In this document: positions 46,681-60,700 of the stretch, piece by piece
Position numbering within the stretch: the stretch's first letter is position 1
How the letters are laid out: each line of letters starts with the position of its first letter
DNA from: Coniella vitis
Lineage: Eukaryota; Ascomycota; Sordariomycetes; Diaporthales; Schizoparmaceae
Direction of reading: 5' to 3'
NCBI GenBank assembly: GCA_011317545.1
Contig: WUJK01000001.1
Location: 1,426,001-1,490,000, forward strand
Length of the DNA stretch: 64,000 bases
The notes under the pieces: generated by a model
Database searches by the model: none
Told to the model about the DNA's origin: nothing
Seen by the model: only the letters and a program-made list of their open reading frames with translations
Translations under genes and position numbers: made by a program

Positions 46681-47150
46681 TATTATAACCTATAAATATA
46701 TAGGTTATAGGAATAAGCTAGCGTAACTATATACTAGCAAATCGGAACCTTAACGGACCGATAGGGATCTCTTATATAAGGATATTTAGATACTTATAAT
46801 AATATAATCAGGGTTAGGGTCCTAATAGTTATACGATCGATAGAATCGATATCGACTATATCGACTAGTATACTATAGATCGATAGGATCGATATCGACT
46901 ATATTAACTTACTAAGATAATAGAAGGATATAAGGATAGGAGTTTACGGTTTAATATTAGATAGTTTCCTTATAATCTTTAGTTATAAATCTAAGTATTA
47001 TTTTATATAATAGGGTAATCCCTCTTAATTACTTATAATACTTAATATTACTCGATAACGTACGAAGACTTAAAGGTAATACTTCCCTACCTGCTAATAT
47101 ATAACTTATAGGTACTTCCAGAATCCGGGATTTAGGTAAGGATTATTATA
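46681..47150 (+). repeat. 3' LTR of E1 (470 bp)
   Basis: The same length as the 5' LTR; starts TATTATAACC and ends GGATTATTATA. Followed by CCTAT (target duplication). Confidence 0.9.
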
Positions 47151-47159
47151 CCTATAATA

Positions 47160-47539
47160 TAGATACCTTAAGGTATATCTCTAATACGTCTTAAGCTACT
47201 ACTCTATACTATTATAAGGACGTTTACGCTATATTAGCAGCTTAGCAGCTAGCTAGCTCTCTAGCGTAGCGCCCTTAGGCTGCTATACTAGTAAGGTTAT
47301 CGTTAGTATAGTCGACGTATAGTATATATATAGTACGGCTTCGGAACTAGTCTCGGCCGGCATCTAACGTTTAATAACTATACGGTAATACGCTAACCTA
47401 ATAAAAACGTAGCTTTATACGGGCTATACTAATAGTATTATATAACTCTGCTCTAAGACTAATTCCTAAAGTATTTAGCCTCTAGGATATAGCTAATACG
47501 CTATAAAGCAGCCTTCGGGCTAGGGTTATATTACGAATA
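47160..47539 (+). mobile_element. LINE copy 4 resumes: 3' non-coding region
   Basis: It starts with the D1 target duplication TAGAT and continues ACCTTAAGG..., parallel to about 10048-10425 of the full-length LINE. It is cut at about 47540 by the inverted LINE 5, so the tail is missing. No genes. Confidence 0.8.
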
Positions 47540-50500
47540 ATTACTAACCGTCCTTTTATAAGGTATTACTTATAAAGGGCTTAAAAGCTTCGGAAAGCTT
47601 ATTATAAGGTAATAAGCGTATTACCCCGTAATCCCTAGATAACCGAGGTACTATCTATATAGATAAATACTATTAATAATACCGTTTTTAGCGCTAGCTA
47701 TAATCCCGTAAGCGCCCTAACCGCCTTAGCGTCGAAAATGAATAAGCACTTATAGAATACTTTAGTAATAGTAATAATAAATACCTTATCCCTTACTATA
47801 ATATACCTATAGCCTACCTTACGCTTAGGTCCCTCCTAGACCTTAGAGCCGTCTATATATATTATTATAACGTCCGGTAGTAGGGTTATATATTATATAT
47901 TATAGCGTATAACTACTTCCTCCTTAAGGTAACCGATATTAGGGTCTAGTATAATACGGTTAGGATATTAGGGGGTTAATAGGGCTAGCTTAGGTATAAT
48001 AGGAAAGCCGTATATAACGTCTATAAGGCGTATATTAAATATCCTAAGGTTATATCCTATAGGAGCGTATATCCGTTTATAAAGGGGGTGCTTTATATTT
48101 AGTAGAGTATACTATAAGCCGGCCCTATAAACCGCTACTCTTAGCGTAAGCTTAGCTATAGGGAGGCCCGCTTTATAAAGGGCTATTACCGTATATACCG
48201 TCCTCTATACCGGTAATACCCCTTTAACGCCCTTTACTAATAGTTAATCCGCCTTCTTAAGCTATACTATAGGTATATAGCCCGGTCGAAACTAAATATC
48301 CGCTATATATATAAGTATCGGGATAAGTATTACTATAACCGCTTTATAAAGGGATATTATAGGAGGGCTATACTATACCTTCTTAAGGCTCCTAAGGTAA
48401 GTTATAACCTTCGTTATTTTATAAACCCTTTCCTTAATAAACCTCCTACCTATAAAACGCTTATTAAATTAGAATCCTAGCTAGCGGAAGCTAGCTACCT
48501 TAGAATAGGAGGGTATATTAGTAATAGGCTTTATACGCTTACCGCCTATTATAATAGCCGGCTATACCGCCTCCTTATACCTTAAGAAGTAGAAAACTTC
48601 CGTTTTCTCCGCTATAAATTATACTATATTCCTCGAAGCTTAATTATTAACGCTTACTATATCCGTTTCTAATAATATTATATTTTTCTCCGTATTATTA
48701 GATATATAAAGGAAGAGAATATTATTTATATAATAGAAATACCTATTATTACCCTATAGAATAAATTTAAAAAGGTAGATTATATATAATACCGGTAAGA
48801 AAGGTAAGCCCTAAGGTATATTATATCTTACTAAGGAGAAACCCGTTATCGACCTATCTAAGCGGACCCGTATTAGCTATACTATTAGGAAGGAGGTTAT
48901 TAAACTTAATAATAGGAGTAAGAAACTAAGGACTTATAGCTATATAACTAATCTATTAAGGAGGATAGTATTAAAAGCCCCTTATATATCCCTAATTACT
49001 ATTATAATAACCTACCCTTAGGAGAGTATTAGCTCGATATTATATATAAATATTATTATAAGGTTTATTATAGACTATTTTAATAGCGCTTTATAATATT
49101 ATAGGTTAAAGACCTCTTTAATAAGTAAGATCTAGGAGAGCTTATATATAACTAGCCTCTTAAGCCCCTTAGAAAAGGTAGAAAGGAGAATAATAAGCCT
49201 ATATAACCTAAAGCTATTTATATCCCTCTTACCTAGCTTAGGATATATCGATACCTTAGTATAACGCTAAAGTAGAAGAAAGTAATTTATAATAAAGTAA
49301 TAGTTATAAAGCCGAACTAAAAGGGGGCTAATATTATCTTAATACTCCTTTAATAGGGATACTAAAGCGCTATTTACCTTAGGAAAAGTAAATTTAATTC
49401 GGATAATATATTCCTCTACCTCCTTAGGTATAGCCGTATAACCTTATTAGAAATAGGCTTTAAAAATATCTTAGCTTTCGAACGGGTCCCTAATTAGGTT
49501 ATTATCCCTAGAGAACCGCTATAAAATCTTATCCTATAATAAGCTTATTTTCTTAATAGGGTCCTTATATAATATACTATCCCTTATATATAATAGGGGA
49601 GCTTATAGCGGTATAATTAGCTTATACTACCCTATTATCCCGAAGATATCTATATCCGAAGCTATTATATTAATCCTACCCTATTAGAAGGCTTACTAAT
49701 ATATTCGAATAGCCCCTTTAAAGGTATTCCTAATTATTTAAAACTCCTTTAAATAAATCCGATAATTATATCGAGCCCTAATATACGCCTAATATACCTC
49801 CTCTACCCTATTATCCTATTAAAGGGCTTAGAAATAGGGTTATAATTATTACCCCGCTACCTTTAAGGCCTTATCCTAAAGGTAATCTAAGCGGGTTATT
49901 AAATCGTCTAGAGAAGCCGGGCTCTCCGCTTATAAAAGGGGCGGTATATCTATTAGCCCTATTTCTAAAAGGCCCTTAAAGGCCGGGAGGGATTATAGGT
50001 TTACCTATAGCTATATTAGCTATTCCTAGGGGAGCGGAAGATTATTTCCGATAGTTATAATAAGGGTCTTATAGTTAGAGCTAGTATATAGGTAAGGAAT
50101 AACCTTTATAGCTATATTTAGAATATTAGAGAAGATTAAATTAAAGACCCTCCTTCGGATATATATAGGGACGCCCGGGGTATTTATAAAGAATATATCT
50201 CTAAATAATATCTAATCTTTAACCTAATTACTACCCCTTTCGTTAAGCTTATCTAGCTTATAAGGAATATAAATTATATTAAAATCGCCTTTAACTACTT
50301 ATCTCTATATAAATAGATTATTTAGTATATAATCGAATACTATATCCTCCTTAAGCGCCCGATAAATATTAACTAAAAGGACCCCTAATACCTTTAGTTA
50401 GAATCCGTCCCTTATAATAAAGGGCCGTTACTACTTTATATATAACTTATAACCCTATTATATATATATTAGGACCCGGGGCTTATTACCGAATAATTCC

Positions 50501-50673
50501 TACCGCCTTTCCTTATAATAAGTTATCGGATTCCCTCCCTAATTATCTATTAGCGAGAAAAGCTTATAAGTAGGGTATTTCTAAGTTCTTATATTATATA
50601 TCGTATATAGCTCTTAGACCTATATAATATTTACCCCCTACTTAGTATAAAGTATTAATAGTATAATATAAGT
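47540..50673 (-). pseudogene. LINE ORF2 remnant, copy 5
   Basis: The minus-strand counterpart of 4165-7300: the endonuclease near 50670-50050 with GDFN near 50291, the RT near 49240-48600 with its catalytic box altered to Asn residues (near 48727), and RNase H (YIDGSK region near 47865), cut before its last catalytic Asp. It is very close in sequence to LINE copy 4 (for example 26345-29500), so these two copies form a subgroup. Confidence 0.75.
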
Positions 50674-52328
50674 AGATTATTTCTTCCCTATATTCGCTTA
50701 AGTAATTATAAAAAAAGCCCCCCGGCTATCGGAAGGGTATATCCTATTTATATATAGGGGGAGTAATAATATTTAAACCCCCTTAGGAGCTAAGGATTAT
50801 AACTATATTATCGTTATCCTTAACTATATCCGCCGGGGGTATAGGCTCTCTCTTTATAATAGGGCTAGGATTCTCCGGAGGTAGCGTATTAGCCGGGTTA
50901 AGCCGCGGGCGCTATTATAAGCCGATCGGTAATATATAATCGCGGATATTATTATAAGGCTATTTTTAGGAGGGGCTTTCGATAGATAGTTACTCCGTAG
51001 GCTTAATAGGGGGTTAAGGCTCCTACTAATTATTAGTAATATTTATAGCTATATTTATATCGTTATAATAGGCTTTACTTATATTCCTAATCCTTTTAAG
51101 CTTAGAGATAAATAGGTAATAAAGCTACCTATTAATTATTATAGGGGCGGTAATATAGCTAAGGTAGCTAAAGCGGACCGGCTTATAATAATTAGTATAC
51201 CTAAGGGGAAGTATATAAACCTCCCCTTCCTAAATATATTAGGCGTTAGAGTAAATAGGGTACCGCCTACTTTTTATATAATATTTAGTTAAATAATAGC
51301 TAAGATAACTATCCGTATAGAAAAAGAGCTTCTCCGTCTTTTATATTAGCCGGGTATAAGGTAGATTAAAGACCTAAAAGGATTATACTTTATATAAAAA
51401 GGATACTAGCTAGGTAATAATACCTATAATAAGGTTATATCCGTTTATAGAAAGCTTATAGGAAATAAGCTTAACTCCCGTTTATATTATAGCCTCCTCC
51501 CGGATATACTCCTTAGGAGAAACCCTTTATTAGGTAAAGGGGTTATAAAGCTCCTTTAGAACCCTAATTACTATATAAGTAACCTAGGTCTATAATATAA
51601 TCGCTAAGGACGCTTATATTAGCTCTAATAGCTTATCTCTTAGAGGGTTAGCGAAAAGCTTATCCTAAACCTCCTTATTAGTAAAGCGTAGAGCTTAGCC
51701 GGTAGGGGTTTTAGTAATTACCGCTATATTAATTATAGGGATCTAAAGCCGAGTATAAATACTTAGCTTAAATCCCTAAAGGGGCGAGCCTATAAGCGTA
51801 TTATAAGGGGTAGCCCTAAAGAGGATCCTTATATCTTATCCCTATTACCGGCTATATTAAGGGCTGGATTTTCGAAGATAGTAAGCCGGCTCCGCTAAAA
51901 GCCTAATAGCTATACTTATAACAGTAGCCTAGCTTTAGCTCTATTAGGGGTATTAAGCGGGTAATAGTAATTATTAAGGGTAGAGTATTACCTATAGAAT
52001 AGTAACGGGAGGAATCGGGTATATCGGAGTAGGCCGGCTAATAGCCGGGTCCGATAAAAGATTTTTAAGCTTACGCTTAGCTATAGCTAGGAGTTAGGAA
52101 TATACCCTCTCTATATAAAAACGCTCCTCGCTCTATAAAGGGCCTTTAAAGGTATTAACTAGTTTTCTTAAAGTCTTATCTATTATTAATAGGATTATCT
52201 ACCGAGCTATAAACATATAGTATACGCTTATAAGGAGGGTCCTAACTATATTAGGGGTAAGGGGGTTATTTTAATAAGTAGTAATATCCTCCTATAACTA
52301 TAGCGTAATACCGCGGTACCTTTTCTAC
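50658..52328 (-). pseudogene. LINE ORF1 remnant, copy 5
   Basis: The minus-strand ORF1 with the basic middle, degenerate knuckles (near 51260-51130) and Pro-rich tail. RIP stops throughout. It pairs with the ORF2 remnant that follows. Confidence 0.65.
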
Positions 52329-52560
52329 TATATAGAGGAATAAATCGAATCTATAATAGAACTAATATCCGTCCTAAGTACTAGTCCCTTAGGCGGTAGC
52401 GAGCCGCCCTATATCGTATCCGTAGGTAGGTAACCCTACAAGGCTATCCCGCGACCGAGTATGCCTATATATAAATAGGTTAGATATTAGTAAATTATTA
52501 GTAAAACCGTATATACCCTTAATAAAAGCAGGCGTATACGAGAAAAGTATCGGGAAGGAT

Positions 52561-55500
52561 ATATTATTAACTTTATACCTAAAGCTAATACTAGAAAACG
52601 ATACTAACGGCTACCTTAACGCTTTATACCTCGATAGAATAACTACCGCGGAATAATAATTAGCGGTATAATATACTTAAGCCTTATAAAGCTTAATATA
52701 GCTTAAAGAAAACCTATAAATAAGGAATACTTTAATTATAATAGGATAGGCTACTTTATACGAGAGTATTAATAACCTAAGAAACCTAGAGAATTTAAGA
52801 AAATCCCCGAAGGACGATAAGCTAATATTATAATATATAAAACTATAGACTTTACTCCTAGCTAAAATTAGCTTCTAGAGTAAGTATCGGATAATTCCGA
52901 TTATAGACTCCTTAATTAAACCTTTTATTATAAGGATAATTATATAATATATATTTTAGTAAAGTAAGGCTTAGGATAGTTCCCTTAGAAACCTTATAAG
53001 GAACGATAAATTATAATTACCTAGAATATACCCCTCCCTACGGATAACGGTTTATTCGAAAGATTAGTAATAAAATAGTAAGCTTATCTTATTAAGGAAT
53101 ACCCTTATTAGCGTAATATAGAAGAGTATAAGCTATCTAACGAAACGGAAATTATATAAAGCGATATTACGGAAATTATAGAATAATAGGAAACGCTTAA
53201 TATTAGTTAGGATACTAATACCTAAACTATTAATAAAGAAACGAGCTTAGAATTAGAAAGCTCTATAAATAAAAATACCGATAAAGGAGATATATACTAC
53301 CTTATCCACGGTATTATACTTAAAGAACTATTTAGAATAATAACTTATTAAAACGAAACCCCCCTTATATAAGGAGATATACGAATTAATTATCTCTATA
53401 AGTAATACTACTAGATTATATAGTTTACCTATATTATATATAATTATAGATAATACTTTAAAAATAAGGTAATTACCGAATAATTCCTTATACGTAAGAT
53501 AAGGTATAATATTATCGCCTTTAATAACGATAATAGCGATTATTATAAAGTATTTAAGATAAAGGAAAACTACGCTAGTATTAGCCTTATATATAATACC
53601 CCCTACGAATATATTATATAATAAGTAAGATAATGCTAATATATAATACCCTAATATATACTTTATATATAAGAAAAAGCACTCGATTAGTATAGAATAT
53701 ACGAATAACGATAAAGGGAAAAGCTTATAAAACCTATATATATAGAGCCTACGTATTATAGCTTCTATAAGTATACCGATTACGTAGAATACCTAGCGGA
53801 TAAAGCGTATACCTATTATAACCTTAAAGATAATTAGCCCGGAGTATAGACTCCTTATATAAAAGAAGAAAACTAAGCGCGCTTATAGCGATAAGCTATA
53901 ATATATATACGATACGGAATATAATAAGCTAAGAACCTAGTATAAATAATAGCCCTTAGAGTATAATAAGAATAGTAGAACCTAAAAGGTAAGGATCGCC
54001 TATAAGGGATAATAAGCGATTAGGACTTATAATAAAATCCCTTTATATAATAGATAGCTCGATATACGAATATTTAAAAATCGTAGTATAAATTAATAAT
54101 AAATACTATATAATACTCCTAGATAGCGGAGTATAAGGAAACTTTATATCCTTAAGCGTTATTAATAGAGAACGGATACCTTAGAAGAAGAAGATAGAAC
54201 CCTATAAACTTAGTATTATAGAAGGTATAGAAGTCGCTTATAGCTAAGGTATTATCGATAAAGAATCTAATTAATTACTAGTTATAATCTACGGATATAT
54301 AATATTAATAAACTTCGATATTACGGATACCGTATAATATAAGCTAATTTTAAATATATTATAGTTAAGAAAGGAAAATCCTCGAATCGATTAGATTAAT
54401 AGCTATATTATATAGGATAAAGCGGATACCTAGGAAACGGTTATAATTAAAAGTATAGGATCGAGTTTAATTATTAAATAGTATCTAGATAATAAGGGCT
54501 TAAACGAATTTATATATACCTTTAAATCGAGAAGAATTATAATAACGGTTAATTATAGAAACGATTACCCTTAATAGCTTATAGAGAAGGATCTAGCGAT
54601 AATTAATACCTAATAGGAGAAAGGATATAATAGATTAGGATACGATATAATAGGATTCTATAGATAATAGGATATATTATTACGATAAGTTTAAGAAGGA
54701 ACTAAGTATATATAACAATATCTCCTTATAATAACGATTATATAAAACGAAGATATATTTAGAGACCTCTCCGGTATATTAAAAGGATATCGGAAGTTTA
54801 TAAAATTACTTTAAGGAAAATTCGATATTAGCCTACTAGAATATAGCCTATACGATTATAAGATACTATGTAAAGAAGGAGAATAACTAAAGCTCTTTCC
54901 TATCTATAGATTAAATAAGGATAAACTTAAAGTATTTAGAGAATATATCGACGAAAACCTTAAGAAAGGCTATATTAAACCCTTATATTTACTAATAGGA
55001 TACTTAATCCTATTTATATTAAAGAAAAACGGTAAACTACGATTATATATTAATTATTAGTAATTTAACGATATTATAAATAAGAATCGGTACCCCTTAC
55101 CTCTCTTTAAAGAACTTAGAGATAGATTTAAAGGAGCTTAATAGTTTATAGCCCTTAACCTTAAAGAAGGATATATATATATTCGTATTAAACCCGGAGA
55201 AGAATAGAAAATAGCGTTTAGAATATACTACGGATATTTCGAATATCTTATTATACTATTCGGACTTACTAACGCCCCTATATTATTCTAGGAAATAATA
55301 AACTTTATCTTATATAAATACCTCGATTATTTTATAATTATTTACCTAGACGATATCCTTATTTACTTAAAGATATTTAAAGAATATTAATAGTATATTA
55401 TAATAATCTTATAAATCCTCTAAGATAATAAGATTTTAGTAGAATCTACTAAATATAACTGGAATACTTAAGAAGTTAACTACCTCGGATATATTATTAT

Positions 55501-56009
55501 ACTAGGGTATATACGAATATAGAAAGATAAAGTATAGGTAGTTAGGGATTTGCTTATACTTTAGAACCTTAAGGATATTAAAGCTTTCTTAAGCTATATT
55601 AACTTCTACCGATAATTTATTAAGAACTATAGTAGTATCGTAGTACTAATTATAGAACTTACGAAAAAGGATATTACTTTTAACTAGAACGAATAGGTAT
55701 AGAAAGCCTTTAGTATAATTAAGGACGCAATTATATTAGAACTAATCCTAATCGAAGTAGATTAAGATAAAATTTTCGAGATCGAGATAAACGTATTAGA
55801 TTATATACTCGGTAGATAATTCGGATAATAAGCCGATAAAGGACGATTACGGATAGTTAATAACTTTAATAAGAAACTAAACGGATTAGAACTTAACTAC
55901 GGAATACCCGATTAAGAACTTATAATACTAATAGAAGCCTTTAGGGAATAGCGATACTACCTTATCGGCGTAAAATAATAAATCCTTATATATATAGATT
56001 ATAAGAATC
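52561..56009 (+). pseudogene. E2 gag-pol remnant, part 1 (gag C-terminus to RNase H)
   Basis: It follows E1 from the gag zinc-knuckle region (near 52710-52770, Cys now Tyr) through protease (LDSG near 54119-54130), RT and the start of RNase H. The RT box is still YLDD (55343-55354), unlike YLDN in E1. FGLTNAP is near 55260. It breaks at YIDYKNL in RNase H where D2 is inserted. Multiple TAG/TAA codons. Confidence 0.8.
56005..56009. repeat. Left target-site duplication of D2 (GAATC)
   Basis: GAATC before and after D2 (63271-63275). The E2 RNase H sequence rejoins across it. Confidence 0.85.
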
Positions 56010-56348
56010 TGTCACAGGCCCACGGGTAAATGCACGGCTTCGGCACACCAGGGCACGAAGCCTTAGTCAGCATATTCCCTTCTCGTCTAGAGACTAGCAT
56101 TATATAAGCGCTAAACAAGAGCGTCTCCCGAGCAGCTCACGAGCCGCATAAAAGACCATCGACAAGAGGACCCGCATCGACGGTAGACCTATGGAAAACT
56201 CTATCTACGGGTGGATCCTAAACGTAAGAGCTACTTAAGAGCAGCTCTCGCGCCGCTATATAGATACTATTCTTACTTCTCTCCTTAAATTAGTTAATAA
56301 TAGAAATTAGGATCGAAACTATAAACGCTCTCTCGATACCTATTTATA
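56010..56348 (+). repeat. 5' LTR of D2 (339 bp)
   Basis: TGTCACAGGCCCACGG to CCTATTTATA. It includes an imperfect palindrome around AGAGCTACTTAAGAGCAGCTCT-like sequence near 56228. No tRNA-type primer-binding site follows it visibly. Confidence 0.9.
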
Positions 56349-56524
56349 ATTAACTAACTTTATTTCTACCTACCCTACGTATCCAACGGTATTTATATAC
56401 TTATTCAGCGCGTAGCCTTAGGATATTATACCCCTACGACGAGTAATTCGGGTAACTCCCTACCTAAGCGAATAACGATAATAATAGTATAATAATAACT
56501 ATATAATAGATAGTTACTTAAATA

Positions 56525-57785
56525 ATGGAAGAGCAGCGGTATATTATTAAAGGAGTAGTATAATAGCAGCGCGAAGATAGCGTACGAAACCTGGAAGCGC
56601 TTACAGCACAACTTACGTAAATCGAATAATCCTATAGCCTATTATTATAGGAGCTACTAATAAGTATTAGTAATATAGCGGCCGAATACCCTAACCCGGT
56701 ACCTAACGAACCAGAAGATACCTATACCCCTACCTCCTAAGATATAGAAGACGCCGATATCGACGCAAACGAGGCCCTAGAGAGTATAGTTATACCTAAA
56801 CGTAAGCCCCTTTCTTAGCCAGCAAACTTTAAGGGTATACGTACTTAATTCCTAGCTTAGGAGCGTATTATAAGGTATAAATTCGTCCGAGATACCTACT
56901 TTATCGGGAATTATATAGATAAGTTCTAAGAAATCTATAAATACCTAGAGGGAGATATAAAGGTTATAGCGAGGAGCTATTATATTATAGGAGGAGAGTA
57001 CGGCCTTTAGAAACCCTCCTTATTCCTATAATAGCTCCGCTACCGATATTATAATAAGAACTACGCTATTGCTACTTCTTAGAGGCTTAGGAGCTTTACT
57101 TAGAAGAAAGGCTAATCCTTCCCTAACTTCTTCTCCTAGTAGGAGAAGTTACTAGTAAACTCCGGCGGTATAGAGTAGCCGGACTTAGCTAAGTTAACGT
57201 ACCTAAAGGGCGCTATTAATAGCGTATTACGTACGTAGCTTATTAGCATAGAAATGCCGTCGATATATAACGACTGGGTGAAGAAAGCGTTCCGTATCTC
57301 GGCTAAGCTGGAAAGCTATGTTACTATCCGAAACGGTAGCTACGCTTCGCCCTTAAGCTACTTATCCGGAGCTACGGTATAGCGCTTTGGGATAACCTAG
57401 CGAGCGGGAGGAAACGGATAGAAACTATAAAACCCTCGTATAGATCCCGATAGGGATACGGCTATAACTAGTATTAACGCTCTATAGGCTAATAAGCAGC
57501 GCGCGAGGTAGGTTAACTAGGCGGAGATTAGGCGTAGGAAAGAGTAGGGACTCTGTTATAGGTGCGGACGTTCGAACTATAGAATTACTTATTGCCCCTT
57601 TCTGCCCGCGCGCCCGCTTACTAGCTTAGGAGCTATACGGGAGACGGATATTAACGTTGCCGATACTAACCTTATCGACCTTAACGATACTACCGAGGAA
57701 TAGGAGGAAAACTAGCTGCTCCTATATAGAGTCGCGTATAGGAGCTCGTAGGTCTCGACTTTAGCTTATAAGAAGTAAAGCGTTA
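56525..57785 (+). pseudogene. D2 gag, RIP-damaged
   Basis: It starts MEEQRYIIKG at 56525, the first ATG of the frame. The sequence then has an acidic linker (DIEDADIDANEALES near 56745-56790), a capsid-like region with KFVRDTYFIGNYIDKF (56880-56930), and a zinc knuckle CYRCGRSNYRITYC (57547-57590) in which the His has become Tyr (CAT to TAT). An acidic tail follows. The stops are TAG/TAA at Gln and Trp codons. Gag would package the element RNA. Confidence 0.75.
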
Positions 57786-57789
57786 GATA

Positions 57790-60700
57790 AATAGGAACTA
57801 TTTTATAGTAGACTTATTCTATAATTTAACTCTATTTATCCTAGTATTTATTAATTCTAGCTATAATTACTATTCTGCTATAAGCGAGACGTTTATATAT
57901 AAGTTAAGACTTCCGTATATATCTATCCCGCCTAGGACCCTCTATTAATCGTTAAGGGAGAGAATATCGTATAAGTAGCCCGTTATCCGCTATATAACCT
58001 ACCTTAATATAGACCTAGACGGGTATTTATATCGTATTTAGGCCTATATAATCCCCCGCCTTTAGTACGACCTCGTTTTAGGAAAACCTTGGGTAGAAAG
58101 AGAGAGGGTAATATATATAGCTTATAAGTACCGCCTAAGTATCGGACGAGTAGGAGGATTAGAGGTTTAGGAGCGAGGATATAGCCCTAAGAACTTTAAC
58201 TATACGTCTATTAGTACCTTTGCTATCTAGAGCGAAGTTCGGCGCGTAAAACGCTTAAGCACTACTTAGGTAGCGTTTTTTAGTATTATAATAGCCGATA
58301 TTATTAAAGCCCTATTACCGAAAGTAGAATCCTCGGTTAACGAGAAACTCCCCCTAGAGTATTATAAGTTCCGGAACCTCTTTAATAAGGATATAGCTTC
58401 TACGCTACCGCTATATAGAGAGGGAGCGGATTATAAGATTCGGCTATATAAGAAGGCGGATAGGTCTGCTATAAACGCCCTATAGGGCCCGTTATACGGG
58501 ATATCTAGAGAAGAACTTATCGTACTAAGGAAGACTTTTACCGAGCTATTTAATATAGGCTATATTAGAGCTAGTAGCTCCTTAATAGGAGCTCCTATAA
58601 TCTTTATTAAGAAACTAGGGGGCGGCCTCCGTTTTTATATAGACTACCGCGCGCTTAACGCTATTTCGGAAGCCGATTGCTACCCGCTCCCCCTTATTAA
58701 AGAGACCCTATCTAATATTATAAACGCTAAATATTTTACTAAGCTCGATATACGAGTAGCGTTTTATAAGCTTCGTATTAAGGAAGGAGACGAGTAGAAG
58801 ACCGCCTTTTATACGAGGTATAGCCTCTTCGAGTAGCTAATAACCCCGTTCGGACTTATAGGCGCTCCCGCGATATTCTAGCGCTATATTAATAACGCTC
58901 TACGCCCCTACCTAGATATCTTCTATTTAGCTTATATCGATAATATTCTAGTATATACCGACGGTATAGCTAAAGACTACCGAGCAAAGGTAAAGCTGGT
59001 ATTATACGCTCTCGAAGCAGTAGGTTTAAATCTGGATATCGCTAAGTACGAATTCGGTATAACTAAGACGAAGTACCTAGGCTTTATTATCGAAGCGGGG
59101 GTAGGGATTTATATAGACCCCGAGAAGGTATACGCTATACGCGATTAAGAGGCTCCGAAGACGGTTAAGGGAGTCCGTAGCTTCTTAGGATTTACGAACT
59201 TCTATCGTTAGTTTATCGCTAATTATTCCGAAGTTATAGGGCCCCTCCTAGCCTTAACTAAGAAGGGGGTCCTATTTAGGTTCGGGGAGTAGGAAGAAGC
59301 TATATTCGAGTAGCTAAAGCGTCTCTTTATTAGCAAGCCCGTACTCGCCTAATAGGATCCGGATAAGGAGATAATACTAGAGGCGGACTATTCTAGCTAT
59401 TCGTTAGGCGGCTGCCTCTCTTAGAGGGACGAGTATAATATCCTCCGCCCGGTAGTATACTACTCGCGCCGCTTAAGCCCCGCGGAGTATAATTACGAGA
59501 TCTATAATAAGGAACTGCTAGCCGTTATTAATTACTTAAGAGTATAGGATACAGAGCTTAGGGGCACCGTACTACTATTTACGATTTACTCGGACTATAA
59601 AAACCTCGAATATTTTATAATATTATAGCGTCTTACCGAAAAGCAGGTCCGCTAGTTCGAGACGATAGCTCGTTTTCGATACTACTTAGTCTACCGCGCA
59701 GGAGCAGCTAGCAAGCGTCTAGACGCCCTTTCGAGGAGGGAGCAGGATATACTATATAATATATCTAACGAACGCCTCGCCGGTAGATAAATCCAGCTTT
59801 TACTATCGATAGAGATAAGCTAAGTTATAATACGTAACGAGCTACTACTAATAGGTAGCGAGGTTTTTATATAAGAGGAGCTCTAACGCCTATAGGATAA
59901 CGCTACCTCGCGTAATAAGGTATACTCCTAGCTCGTAGGCGTAGTCCGTAGGGGTAAACGCTCTTTTCCCCCTTACCTACGGATATCCAAAGGTAAGCCT
60001 ATTAAGGTGTTTATAGCGGAGTACTCGATCGATAAGAAAGGATTACTTAGGTTCCGCGAATAGCTCTAGTTACCCGATTAGGAACCCTTATATACTAAAC
60101 TAACGTAGAGTATCTACAATTCTACCCTATCTAGCTACCTAGGAAGGGATACTACTATTACGATAATAACGAGGGGCTACTTCTAGCTAGGTATATACCG
60201 TAGTATTCGGCGGTTTATACGAAATTACGATATCTATAGACGTAAGACGGTATAGAGGTACTAGAGGAAGGGCCTTCTTAAGCCCCTACTAATGCCTAAG
60301 CGGGTATAGAGCGAGTTATCCATAGACTTTATAATCAACCTCCCCTATAAGGACGATATAAGAGAGGCTTACTTAATAGTAATTACGGACTGACTAACGA
60401 AAGCTATTATACTCGAAGCTATATATAGTATAAGCGCGGAAGTATATATAGAGCGGTTCTTATACTATTACTAGCGGTTCTATAGTTTCCCTAAGGTAAT
60501 AGTTAGTAACCGAGGCTCGAATTAGGTAGGAGGGTTCTAGCGCCGATTATATAAGCTTATAAAGATAGAGTAGCGCCTAAGCACCGCTTTCCACCTATAG
60601 ACGGATAGAGCTATAGAAAGGGTAAACTAAGAGGTTATAGACTACCTCCGAGCGTTCGTTATATATATATAATTAGATTAGCCGATACTCCTACCCGGCG

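Larger units (their letters stand above)
39467..47150 (+). mobile_element. Complete chromovirus E1 (7,684 bp)
   Basis: A Ty3/gypsy element with two 470-bp LTRs, gag-pol with a C-terminal chromodomain, then an antisense tRNA-like sequence and an antisense ORF before the 3' LTR. The 5-bp target duplication is CCTGT/CCTAT. It is inserted in the LTR of D1, which is itself inserted in LINE 4. No tRNA-type primer-binding site is obvious after the LTR. Confidence 0.9.
32211..47159 (-). mobile_element. Ty3/gypsy element D1, minus strand, interrupted by chromovirus E1
   Basis: The element proper is 32211-39466 plus 47151-47159, about 7.26 kb, the same length as D2. LTRs of 339 bp lie at both ends; the right one is split by E1. 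Order on the minus strand: LTR, gag, pol (protease, RT, RNase H, integrase, chromodomain-like end), then a region with an ORF on the plus strand, then LTR. It is strongly RIP-mutated. Confidence 0.85.
47540..52560 (-). mobile_element. LINE copy 5, inverted
   Basis: On the minus strand it begins at 52560 with ATCCTTCCCGATAC and runs to the RNase H region of ORF2. The 3' part with the antisense ORF and the tail is absent. Its truncated 3' end meets the 3' non-coding region of LINE 4 and its 5' end meets chromovirus E2 gag sequence. Confidence 0.85.
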
